Shown: piece after piece, positions 8,883 to 19,600 of the stretch
Layout of the letters: every line of letters starts with the position of its first letter
Position numbering within the stretch: the stretch's first letter is position 1
IMG/VR virus record: IMGVR_UViG_3300033153_005694
Span: 19,028 to 83,027 of that record
DNA length: 64,000 bases
Reading direction: 5' to 3' (one strand)
DNA from: a virus
Notes under the pieces: model-generated
What the model was told of the DNA's origin: nothing
The model's input: the letters and a program-made list of their open reading frames with translations, nothing else
Database searches by the model: none
Position numbers and translations under genes: made by a program

Positions 8883-9730
8883 CAATATCAATAACAAGTG
8901 AGTTAGACGTACTAAATAAGTACCAACAATTAATAGATCAATCACTAGGTGGATCTTCAATATATATCAGAACTAAGGAAACTATCCAAGCGCTGTTTGA
9001 CAATGGGGACATTAAAGATGATGATAAAGCTGCGGTGATATCGCAGGTATTGAGTGCATTAAATACTAGTTTAGTAAATACGAGTATGACTACTGCACTG
9101 CAATGGGCTTCAGGTGAAAAAGATATAGCACTTAAGAAGCTGGAATTAGAGAAGACACTAGATATACTAGATAAAGAACTAGCCCTTAAAGCAGCACAAG
9201 CAGATAAGATGGTAAGTGATGACTTGCTAGCTCAAGCAAGCAATTTGAGACAGAATGGTGCTGCAACAGTAATAGACGGTAAAGTAGTTGCGTTAAGTGA
9301 TGAAGGTAAAGTATGGACTGATATGCAGTTAATAGAGCAGAATACTGAGAATGCTATAGCCGAAGAGAGTTTAATTACAGCTAAAGAAACTGAAGTGAAT
9401 GCTGGGATACATAAGATAGTTGCAGATACATATGTAAACTATGGAGTATATAGTGGATATAACATAACTAACACAGGTGTGACAGGTATAACTGATATAA
9501 CACCGGTAGGATATGATACATTGAGTGACCTACAAGCTGTGATAGCTAAAGAGCAAGCTAAAGGATATGCATATAATGCTTGGAGTAACGCGGCAAGTGG
9601 GCTAGGTAGCACAATTGGTGTAGCATTAACGAGTGAGACAGACATCTTTACAGGTGATGGTGAAGGGTTATTGGCTAGTTGGAAGACTACAGTTGATAAC
9701 CTAAGAGATGTAACAGCTCCTACATTTTAA
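8879..9730 (+). CDS. virion protein, helical (283 aa)
   Basis: The N-terminal 170 residues are an alpha-helical, Ala/Leu/Lys-rich segment with coiled-coil character. The C-terminal part is Gly/Thr-rich (YGVYSGYNITNTGVTG). It belongs to the run of internal/tail genes between fibres and the virion polymerase, the region of N4 gp51-gp54. No domain is recognised. It starts on the ATG overlapping the endonuclease stop. Confidence 0.6.
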   Translation: MTISITSELDVLNKYQQLIDQSLGGSSIYIRTKETIQALFDNGDIKDDDKAAVISQVLSALNTSLVNTSMTTALQWASGEKDIALKKLELEKTLDILDKELALKAAQADKMVSDDLLAQASNLRQNGAATVIDGKVVALSDEGKVWTDMQLIEQNTENAIAEESLITAKETEVNAGIHKIVADTYVNYGVYSGYNITNTGVTGITDITPVGYDTLSDLQAVIAKEQAKGYAYNAWSNAASGLGSTIGVALTSETDIFTGDGEGLLASWKTTVDNLRDVTAPTF

Positions 9731-9738
9731 AGAGTAAT

Positions 9739-11442
9739 GTGAAGAAGCCACAGATAGACATATACCCTACGCAAGTGCAGGACCACTTGAATGAGGTAGG
9801 GTTTAAAAATAAATTCTTAAGGTATTGGGGACATGATGGCAGTATACTAACCGAAAAGCATTACTACTACCCTAATATAAGCGAAAATGATAAAAAGCTA
9901 TTTAAGTTATTAGGTGTATATAAAGATTTAAAAGCTGCGCAAGGGCAGATGGAGGGAATAGATAAAGCTTGGATGTACTTAAATCCAAGTAAAGAAGGGG
10001 TAGTAGATTTAACCGAAGAAACACTAGTACAAGAGCTTGACTTCGATATTAATAGTGGGACATATACTTTAAATATTACCTATAGTCCAACTCTAAAGAG
10101 AGTAGGTAATAATGCATACTACGGAAAAATGTATGTAGATACAGAAGATACTTTAGGGCTATTTAGTGAAGTTTATAAGAATCCTGATGGAACAATTAAT
10201 GTTGATACTCTTGGGAATTATATAACGGCTAATTATGACGAAGTACTTAGTTCGTGTGTTGTAGAAGGTACTGAGCAGATAGATGATGAGACTGATGATA
10301 CTGAGGCTGAGCTAATAAACTTAGTCACTATGTTTGTGTTAGGTGGGTCTGATGCATTTGTAGCTACTATAGAGGATATAAGCTATACTACAGTAAGTAA
10401 AACGTATGCATCAACTAGGTTATCTGCAGATGGAGATACCCAAGAAAAAATAGTGTACCCTTATTTAGAGCAAGCATTAAGTTTAGAGATTAATATAGAA
10501 AATATAGGTATAGTCACTGATACTGATCCCTTAGTAGCTAAAATTATAGAGTACAAGGATAAGCAACAAACAATAAAAGATGCTGCCGCGGCTGATAAAG
10601 CTACTAATGGGCTATTGGGAGATATTTTATATAAGCAAAACCTAGTTAATAATAGTTTATGGACTGATAGTAGGCTTAATGTAGCTGCTTTTAGTAGTAA
10701 TACCCTCAAGACTAAAGACTTAATTAAATTGGTAACTACTTCGCTAGATTCTGGTTATCGGAAGAAGAAGACAAAATGGTGGAAGAAAGTACTTACAATG
10801 ATAGTATTTGTTTTAGTAATGGTTTATACTCCGTCTCTAGGGAAAGTCTTAGGGCTTCTTACTTCAACTTCAAGTGCAATAGCAGTAGCAGCAACCGGTG
10901 TAACGCTTGCTACATTAGCAGTAAGTCTTCTTAGTGTCGGAATGTCTGCATGGGGTGATGAAGCTGGGGCAACTTTTGCTGGAAAGTTTGCCAAAAATGT
11001 TAGTGTATTAAGTACCTTTCTAGGAGTAACTGCTATGATATCAAGTATGGCTAATAATGTGCTTCAATATGGAGTGAAAGGAGTAATACAAACTGCTTTT
11101 AAAAAGTATACAACCGATTTAAGCCTTACCCAAGGATTAAAAATGGTTACTATGGTCGCTAATGCTTGGATGAAAAAAGACTTAAAAAAAGATATAAATA
11201 AGATGCAAGCGCTTGAAGCCCAAAATGCTGAGTATGCTAGGGCTGAGGAAGAGAATAATACAAGACATTTGGCGATGTTGTTTGCTAAAGGATATGCAGA
11301 TGTACTAAATAAGGACTGTAACGATGATCAGTATGACTATCCGTATGAGGATTGGGGTACAAATATGCATATAGGGAATATACAGCGAACAAGTTGGCGA
11401 TGGGAAAGAACCGGAGCTAAAGATGGTTTAAGGATAACTTAG
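9739..11442 (+). CDS. membrane-segment virion protein, probable ejection protein (567 aa)
   Basis: It starts on GTG 8 nt after the preceding stop. Residues about 1-350 are soluble mixed alpha/beta. Residues about 352-445 contain three or four hydrophobic stretches (for example VLTMIVFVLVMVYTPSLG) preceded by a Lys/Trp-rich patch, followed by a charged helix and an aromatic tail. A large phage virion protein with internal transmembrane segments next to the injected polymerase suggests an ejection protein that forms or anchors the DNA conduit in the host envelope. This is inference from topology and order, not family recognition. Confidence 0.6.
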   Translation: MKKPQIDIYPTQVQDHLNEVGFKNKFLRYWGHDGSILTEKHYYYPNISENDKKLFKLLGVYKDLKAAQGQMEGIDKAWMYLNPSKEGVVDLTEETLVQELDFDINSGTYTLNITYSPTLKRVGNNAYYGKMYVDTEDTLGLFSEVYKNPDGTINVDTLGNYITANYDEVLSSCVVEGTEQIDDETDDTEAELINLVTMFVLGGSDAFVATIEDISYTTVSKTYASTRLSADGDTQEKIVYPYLEQALSLEINIENIGIVTDTDPLVAKIIEYKDKQQTIKDAAAADKATNGLLGDILYKQNLVNNSLWTDSRLNVAAFSSNTLKTKDLIKLVTTSLDSGYRKKKTKWWKKVLTMIVFVLVMVYTPSLGKVLGLLTSTSSAIAVAATGVTLATLAVSLLSVGMSAWGDEAGATFAGKFAKNVSVLSTFLGVTAMISSMANNVLQYGVKGVIQTAFKKYTTDLSLTQGLKMVTMVANAWMKKDLKKDINKMQALEAQNAEYARAEEENNTRHLAMLFAKGYADVLNKDCNDDQYDYPYEDWGTNMHIGNIQRTSWRWERTGAKDGLRIT

Positions 11443-11443
11443 T

Positions 11444-11449
11444 TATAAT
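11444..11449 (+). promoter_or_regulatory. candidate late promoter -10 box
   Basis: TATAAT overlaps the 3' end region of the preceding gene's stop and lies 30 nt before the next ATG, which has its own AGGAG site. It is similar in setting to the TATAAT boxes at 1701, 5312 and 13568. Confidence 0.4.
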
Positions 11450-11479
11450 AAGTAAAAGTAGAATAAATAGGAGAATAAG

Positions 11480-11893
11480 ATGGAATGTGGTTTAAATAAT
11501 CAAGGTCAATTTGTATGTGAAGGTTTAGGTGCGAGTGCATATGGAGCAACTATTAACAGTCCAATAGTGTCTGATAATAGCTCAATAGTACCTAAAGGTG
11601 ATATTGGGAATGTAGGTCCTACACAAGTTACGGCGGATATCATGAAAGATTATATTCCTGGTGTAAGTGGAGGTGGTTGGTTTACGCAGAATAAAGGTAT
11701 GATAGACGCAGGATTAGGATTAGGGCAACTAGGACTAGGTTATCTAGGATATCAAAGCCAGAAGAAACAAATAGCAAGTAATATAGCGGATGCTGAACAG
11801 CGAAGAAGATTGAATGAAGAAGCTGCACAAAACAAAAGAAATATACAAGCTAAAGCACAGAGTGTCTTTGGCGGTACGCCGTATACTGCATAA
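11480..11893 (+). CDS. small internal virion protein candidate (137 aa)
   Basis: The middle holds a Gly/Leu-rich hydrophobic stretch (AGLGLGQLGLGYLGYQS, about residues 76-92) followed by a charged coiled coil rich in Arg, Gln and Ala. This layout, a short membrane-active helix plus coiled coil, is common among small ejection proteins. It has a clear AGGAG site and is followed closely by the next coiled-coil protein. Confidence 0.6.
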   Translation: MECGLNNQGQFVCEGLGASAYGATINSPIVSDNSSIVPKGDIGNVGPTQVTADIMKDYIPGVSGGGWFTQNKGMIDAGLGLGQLGLGYLGYQSQKKQIASNIADAEQRRRLNEEAAQNKRNIQAKAQSVFGGTPYTA

Positions 11894-11902
11894 AGGTAAA
11901 AT

Positions 11903-13519
11903 ATGACTAAATATGCAAAGTATGGTAATATTTCAGTAACAGACCCAACTAAGGGTATGCAAGCTGCAGTAGGCAGTATAATGGATAGAAGGCTAAAAGA
12001 AGATATACTAGCTAAAGAGGAAGCTCGACGAGCAGTGGAAGCTGAAAGAGCTGAAAGAGGCTTACAGCTAAGAGAAGCAGCAGCAGAACGAGAAGCAGGT
12101 AAATATAAAACTGCACTAGCTGAGAAAAAAGCTTTGCAGGAGTACGTAACAGGATATACGCCGTATGGCGAGGAAGCAGGTGGTCGAAAAGGTATGGAGC
12201 TAGTAGATAAGGCTGTGCTGGGTAAGATTGAAGAGATGGATAGACCATTGACTTACGAAGAAGCAGCAGATGTACAAACGTTTTACGAGAAACAAGTACC
12301 CTGGAAAGAAGAAGCATTAAGTAGTGTTTCAAAGAATTTGTTAGCAAGAGGAGTTGATCCAAAGACAGCGTTAGTAACAGCGGCAACTTTGACAGAAGGA
12401 TTAAAAAGTAAAGAAGAGGCAAGAAAAGAAGAAGTTGCAACTACGAAATTACTGAACGAGAGAGCAGATAAAGCAGCGAAAGTTGAAAGAGAAATTGCAA
12501 GGTTGATGAAGACTGCTGCAGGAAAAGGTAAAGCAGGAAGAAAAGGCAATGGAACAACGGCTCTGGATATATCAAGTTTGGTTGAAAAACAAGATCTTGG
12601 GTGGTATGATACAGATAAAGCACAAACTGCTGTAGATGAAGCGTTAGAAATCGCAGATGCTAAGTCAGTGAAGAAAGCAATTGGGTATGGAATTACACAT
12701 GGGTACTTTGCGAAAGGCTTTGATCCAGTTAAGTTTCGAGCAGCAGTAAATATGTTTGAAGAAAAAGGGGTTGAAGGCACTACTGGGACACCAAGCCTAG
12801 GAACACTAGATAAATTTAGACCAAGAAGCTTTCAGCCTGAACCTATTAAAGATATGACAGCTGAAGAAAAACTAGCTGAGGCTAGAAAAGAAGTAAGGTG
12901 GCTAGGTGAAGAAGAAAAAGCAAAACCGGCTGCAAAAGTACCTGCAAAACTAGCTCCTCCAGCTAAAGAAGTAGACGAGAAAAAAACTGCAGAAGTTAAA
13001 GTAGGTGATGTATCAGATGCTAGTAAGGCATTTGAAAAGTATAAAGGACCTAGTTTGTTTGGTAAAGATACTCAAGCATTGACAATACCTGCAAAATGGG
13101 GTACTAGAAAAATGCCGGTACAGACAGAAACAGAAAGACTACAAGTTGAGAAAGCACTAGGTGATGCTCCTATAGAAGATGTATCATTAGCGTTAGTGCC
13201 TGCTGGTGCCGGAGCAAAAGTTGCAGGAAAAGCAGTAACTAGTGCTACTGGTAAAGCGTTCGGTAAGATACTAGATAAACTTACAGGTACGTTACGTGGT
13301 GGCACTTTTACGACAAAAGCTGCTAGTGGTAGAGTACTAAGTGGTGGTAGTGCTAGCGCTGCTAAGAAAGCATTTAATAAACAACTAACTGATGAGATTG
13401 CTGTAATGGCAAGTAAGGCTAGATTGGATGTTGGTGATGTTAGTAGACTAGAAGCTATTGCTAAACGAATACCTGCTCTTAAAAAAGATATAGATATGCT
13501 CATAAATACAATGAAGTAA
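11903..13519 (+). CDS. coiled-coil internal virion protein (538 aa)
   Basis: The protein is Lys/Glu/Ala-rich with long heptad-like helices at about 28-75, 150-210 and 310-350, a Lys/Pro/Ala-rich hinge (about 338-370), and a Gly/Ala-rich segment (about 430-450). It lies directly upstream of the virion RNA polymerase, in the position of N4 gp51/gp52, and is probably co-packaged or ejected. No enzymatic motif was found. The long antisense ORFs on its opposite strand are compositional shadows. Confidence 0.65.
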   Translation: MTKYAKYGNISVTDPTKGMQAAVGSIMDRRLKEDILAKEEARRAVEAERAERGLQLREAAAEREAGKYKTALAEKKALQEYVTGYTPYGEEAGGRKGMELVDKAVLGKIEEMDRPLTYEEAADVQTFYEKQVPWKEEALSSVSKNLLARGVDPKTALVTAATLTEGLKSKEEARKEEVATTKLLNERADKAAKVEREIARLMKTAAGKGKAGRKGNGTTALDISSLVEKQDLGWYDTDKAQTAVDEALEIADAKSVKKAIGYGITHGYFAKGFDPVKFRAAVNMFEEKGVEGTTGTPSLGTLDKFRPRSFQPEPIKDMTAEEKLAEARKEVRWLGEEEKAKPAAKVPAKLAPPAKEVDEKKTAEVKVGDVSDASKAFEKYKGPSLFGKDTQALTIPAKWGTRKMPVQTETERLQVEKALGDAPIEDVSLALVPAGAGAKVAGKAVTSATGKAFGKILDKLTGTLRGGTFTTKAASGRVLSGGSASAAKKAFNKQLTDEIAVMASKARLDVGDVSRLEAIAKRIPALKKDIDMLINTMK

Positions 13520-13567
13520 CTAGGAATATAGTCTAAGTAAATAAACAAACTTTAAGTGTATATTGGC

Positions 13568-13573
13568 TATAAT
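13568..13573 (+). promoter_or_regulatory. candidate late promoter of the virion RNA polymerase gene
   Basis: TATAAT sits 29 nt before the ATG, inside an imperfect inverted repeat: TTTAAG and TGTATA on one side, TATACG and CTTAAG on the other. The arrangement could mark an operator. No -35 is obvious. Confidence 0.5.
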
Positions 13574-13601
13574 AGAGGAAATATACGCTTAAGGAATACA
13601 A

Positions 13602-16600
13602 ATGCCTATTGAAATTGAATACTCTTCACTACTAAAAGGTGAAGTACCCGCTACAAGCAAAATAGAATCACTACAAAAACGTAAATACGATAAGCTAGAA
13701 CGACTAGCACCTGAAGCTGCAAATATACAAACTGCAGAACAACTACAACAATCACTATCAGATATCGCAGATCAGCAAATATATACAAGACCAGATGGAA
13801 GTAAATACCAAATAGACTACATGATCGACCCTGTAACAGGATTAAGTCAAGGCCAACAAGAAGTAGACTACACAAAAATAAGTAGATATGGTACACCAGA
13901 TACTAGAAATCTGTACATCGATACTTCACCAGAAGGTGCTTACAAGCTAGGATTAGCTAGAAGTGATAAAGGCTTTATGGGTAGGTATACTCCAGGAGAA
14001 GACTACGGATGGGCACCAGGACCAAAAGGAGTAACTCCAGAAAATGGTGCATTGATGGATATAGAATTGCCACATGATGTAGCTACTCAGTTTGAATATG
14101 ACGTACATACTAATGTAGGACAAATACGAAGTAGGGCTGCTGGACCAAGTATTGCGGAAATTACGGCTGCTAGACCAGAATTTGGTAGTGGGGTAAGCGA
14201 ATATACTAAACCAACAGCTCCAATGTGGAATATAGGATATGTAGCTCCAGAAGGACAACTTCCAGAAGATACATATATGCCAAAGAAATTACGAGAAGTA
14301 GAAAAGAAGAAGACATTTAAAGACTACCTTACAGAAGAAGAAGCTAGGAGCGGAGAAAGAGCAGCAGGCGGAGAAGAATTGGTAAGTGGACTAACAAAGT
14401 CACTAGGTACTGCCTTTACAAAAGAACTAGCGGTAGATACAGCTGATTGGATAGGGGATGCTACAGGATTCTGGGACATAGGCTCAGAAGACGAAAAAAC
14501 TAAAATGGTAAATGAGTGGTTTAACTACGATCCAAGGAATTTAGAAGAAGCACATAAAAAAGTAAGTGTGTTGAATAACAAGATATGGGATGAAGCTAAA
14601 AAAGGAAATATAGCTTGGAAAGAACTAGGCGAGGCTATAGTAACTGCTGTAAAAGAGCCAGAATTACTAGGAAGTTCACTAGGTACAATAGCAGCATGGG
14701 TAGTACCAGGAGCATGGTTGACTAAAGGTAAAAAGTTTGCCGATGCTGCAGGTATGGCAGGTAAAGCTAGCCATGCATTAAAAGCACAAAGTGGACAAAT
14801 AACAGCTGCGATAGGAAATGTAAATGACCAGTATGAAGAATTCGTAAAGAATAACAATGATGTAGAGTTACAAGGTATAGAAAAAGCGGAATGGTTTGCA
14901 ACTAGATTTGGGGTACAGATGTTGAATCAGAACCTAGATGCGATTACAGCTACAAGTATAATAAAGTCACCAGCAATGTTTAACGCTGCAAAGCAGTCGA
15001 TAGCAGGATTGACAGAGAAGCAATTTGGCAAGTTTTTAGCGGGTGTGGGAAAAGTAGTAGGTACCACTGTAGTGAATATGCCGAAAGAAGCAGTTCAAGA
15101 GTATACTCAAAGAATGATGGAATTGACAAATGAAAGATTTGGAGCAGAGAAGTTTAAAGACTTAGATACGTTCGGTAAGTTCTTGCTAGATGAAGGTGTA
15201 ATGAAAGAGGGAACACTAGATGCATTGATGGGAGCTGCAGGAGCGGTACAGTTTCAGGCAATAGGTGCAGTACCACAAGCGTTAAGAGGCGCAAAAGAAG
15301 TAGTAGCAGATGCGGTAGGCGGTGAAGTAGATCCAGATGTACAACGAATGCCTACAGGCGTAGCTGGTAGACGAAGAGTATTCAACTCAGATGAAGCGAT
15401 GGATTATGTCGAGAATGAGAAGAGTAGAGATGTGTTTACAAAGTCTATAACAGACTACACAGTGGATCTGTACTTCCTTCCAGAGGAACAAGCAAGTAGC
15501 CAGTATGCAGGAATAAAAGATGTAAAAGAAAGAAATAAGCGAATACTAGATGACACAGTAGAAAAGATAGCGAAAGTAAACGGACTAGAAACAAATGCTG
15601 AAAAAGAGTATATATACCAACAAGTTGCAGATAAGCTGAAAAAAGAGTTTGTCAAGGCTTCAGAAAAAGGTGATGGAAAAGTAGAAGAGAAAGATGAGTT
15701 CTACAGTGGGCTACTGACAGCGAGTGATGATAACAAGTATGTGCGAAGAGAAGTAGACGATGCATATAGAGAAGAATTGCTTAGTAATATGGTTGAGTTT
15801 AAAAAAGAACTAGATAGAAGAGGCGTAGAAGTAAAGGATATAGAGCTAAATCCAGAAGAGCAGAAGAAAGTGTTGAAAGTACTAGATAGAATGAAAAGAC
15901 TAGGTTCTGAGGAACTAGAAGACGAAGCTCGAATAATAGCGGAAGCACTAAAGCTAGCTGAAGCACAAGATAAGAAAACTGTAGCAGATGTAAGACGAGA
16001 GATTGAAGTAACTGGATTCTTGAAAGGCGGAAAGAACTACAAAGGTTTAAAAGACCATACGGTAGATATTGAAGGTGATATCGTAAGCGGTAAAGATAGT
16101 GTAGCAAATGTTGAAATGTTGCAAAAATTTGCAGAGTCAAGAGGGGCAAATGAAGTACAACTGTTTTACACAGATGCTAAAGGTAATAGAGTACAGAGAA
16201 ATCCGGTAACGATACACAGATTTATACAAGACCGACAAGAAGATACACAAAAAATAGCGGATACAGTAAATAAATTGCTGGCTGTTGAAAATATATCACC
16301 GAAGATAAAAGAGCAATTAGAAACAGTACAGAAAACAGTAAATGATAATCTGCAAGAAGTTGAAAAGCTATCAAAGATAGACGATAAAGAACTAGTTGAA
16401 ACGCTAATAGAGATGCCACAGAATATAGCAAGTAAAGGACTGGTAAAGATACCAAAAGCTAAGGTTAAAGCTGAAGAAGTAGTAGCTGAAGAGATGCCGG
16501 TAGATGAGTATGCAGATATAGATGTAACAGAGACGGTAATAGAATTACCAGTGGAAGAAATAGTAGTTGAGAAACCTAAAGTTAAACCGGTAAAAGTAGC

Positions 16601-19600
16601 TAAAGAAAAAATTGAAGAAGTAAAAGTAGAGCCTAAAAAAGAAGTAAAGATTGAAGAGAAGAAAGTTGAGCCTAAAGTTAAGAGAGAACTAGATATTCCA
16701 ACAGTTTACGAAGCGATAGTGAAAACTAAAAGTGCATATAAAGATGAAATAGAAGCACAGATAAGAGAACAACTAGATGGTACAGATAAAAAGTTACCGG
16801 TATGGGAACTTTATAGAAGTGAAGGTATACCAGGATCTACACCAAAGAAGATAGAACAGCTGATAAATGAGATTGTAGCAAGTGAACCGAGATATATAGA
16901 AGAAGTAGATGCATATATAGAGGGTAAAGAAGAGTATTACAAAGCTGCAAAAGATGATGGAACAGATACGATAAGAGCAAATATAAAAGCACTAGAGTAC
17001 TACGAAACTAGATTAGATGGTGAAATACAAAAGAAAGTTACAAAAGTAAAACAAAAAGAACAACAAAAACTAAAAACAAAGGTTAAAGAAAAAGTAGCTG
17101 CAGGAGTCGACTCGTTGCGAGTAAGAATAATGGATAAACTGAATAAAGTGAAAGAACTGTTTAGACCAAATACAGATAAGCAACGAAGTGTAGCAAGTCA
17201 GCTAGCAGCTGGGATAACAGAAGCTAGATTGATGGAGATGATGCCTGCAGTGATTCGAAAAGCAGGAGATAAAGGTAAAGATAAAGTACGACAAGCGGTG
17301 GTAACATTACAAAGATTTACAAAAGAAAAAAGTAGTACACCATTACCTAGTCAAACGCTAGCCGCGTTGAAGAATAAAATAAAAGTAGAAAAAGGTGATA
17401 ACTACATATTGGACGAATGGTTCAGCAAGCTTACAGAGAAGCAAGATAAAGAAGTAGAGAAATGGTTCAGAGTTGCTGTGAATGTGTCTGCAGTGATTGG
17501 AATGGGTAAGATGCTGGATGCTAGAAAGCTAAGTAGCAGTGAACTAGATGACTATGTGACAGGAGCATTCGGTGTATATGAAGGTACAGATGTACATAGT
17601 GAGTTGAAGAAGAAAGTGAAGAAAGGTGAGATAGTACCGATATCAACATATAGAAAAGAATTAGGTCAAAGATTGCTTAAAGAACTAGAATTGAAGTTTG
17701 ATATTGCAGAATTAACAGGGCAAGATAAACAAGATGTGACAATGGCAATAGGTCAACTAGTGATGGAAAGAATGAAGCGAGTTGCAAAAGCTGAGAGTCG
17801 GTATGGAGTAGAAGGTAAACAAGTAGGAATAAGCACAGAAGCTGGAACAGTAGAAGTAGCAGATAGTATCGATAACCCAAAAGGCGATAAGATCATCAGA
17901 ACTGTGTTAGAGTTTAAACTGTCAAGTGAAGCAGAAAGAGAACTAGATGTAGCAGCGAGTGTGCTAGAGTATGCTGGAACACAAGATCACGGAAATATAA
18001 AAGATGTGCCTACAGAGTACAAGTATGATAAGAAGATACGGAACAGTGAGATAACTATGCCGCGAGAAGCTGTGAAGTACTTGAATAAACAGAATAAAAA
18101 ATCATGGAAGTTCAACAAAGATTGGCAAGAGCTGTATAAAACTGTAGAGGAACGAGCAAAGAAAGAAGGCAGAACAGTAAACGAGTTGATGTACGAGTTA
18201 ATGCTAGATAATGAGCAAGAATTGATAGCGAATACACCAGCGATGGAAATAGAAAGTGTGATGGCTAAACTAGAAGCTGATAAGCTAGATGTAGACAGAA
18301 TGTTGATGGCATACGACATAGCAGGTGAAGGTGAGTTCTACCTAGATTGGGATTTCACGATAAGCGGAAGATATATGATAAGTAACAGAATGTTGAATCC
18401 ACAGAATAGTAAGATAAGTAGGTTTATCGTAGATATGCAAGGCCAAAGAAGTGTGCTAGAGAAAATAGATGGGAAGTATGATGAAGATGCGCTGCATATG
18501 ATAAAAGTAGCAGCAGCACAAGCATTGGGTATTGGAGTAGATAAAACGGTAGATGAAAAGGCAATTGAAGAACTAGGTAAGAATTGGTTTGTGATAGCTA
18601 AAGATGGCAAAGTAACGTATGCAGATAACAGAAATGCAAGAATACTAAAGAAAGCTGCAGAACTGCAAGAAGTGAATGCGATAGCTGCAATGAAGTTGTT
18701 GAATCAAACAGGTGTGATGCATACAGATGAGAAGATGCACGTGTACCAGATGTTGAAGGCGTTAAGAGAACTAGATAAAGGCAGCGATAAGACAGAGCAT
18801 AACCTAGCATTAGAGATGGATGGAATTACGAATGGTATGATGTTGACATTGCTAGATATGGGTTGGAATGAGTGGATTCAAAGTATGCTGGAAAAAGGTG
18901 GAATATATGACGTAGATAGCGAGTACGAGAACCATGGACAGTTTAAAGTTGCAGGTGGACAAGATATCTACGAAGTACCAGTGGACATGTTGAAGAAAAA
19001 ACTAGAATTAGGTGATGAAGAAACTGCAGAGTTGATTGAGCAAGCTGGATGGAGGAACTTTTTGAAGCCACTAGTGATGGTATTCATGTACGGCGCTGGG
19101 ATAAATAATATTCGAAGAAAAGCGGCTGAAGAGTTGGCGATGTTGCATGTGAAGAATGCAAAAGATGTAGGTAAGATTAAAGGATTGATGGCAGAAGCTG
19201 TAGGGTATATGAACTCGAGTAGAGAGACCACAAAGTATACGTCAGCTGCTAAAGTAGAATTTAAACAGTATAAAAACGGAGTGATGCGAAGTATACCAGA
19301 CGGAAAAGTAAAAGATGTGTATTTAAGCCCATACCAGATGTATATATTGAGTACGTACTTAGATGAAGCTGTGATAGGGAATTACATAGAAAATAGCTTT
19401 GAGACAGAGTTTAAACCAGTGGTAGAGTATAGACAAACGCTAAAAACAGTTGAGACAATGAACTACTGGGTGTTTAAACAGCAGTTAGAGAAGAAGTTGA
19501 AAGGTAAGAATGTTGCAGAGTTGACGGCTGAACAGTTAGAAGAAGTGTTGATGGAAATGATAGATGAAAATACGTTCTATGGAGCAAATGACGCGAATAA

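Noticed and set aside
12012-12440. 142-residue Leu-rich antisense ORF
   Set aside because: It is a frame shadow of the Lys/Glu/Ala-rich coiled-coil gene, with no ribosome site.
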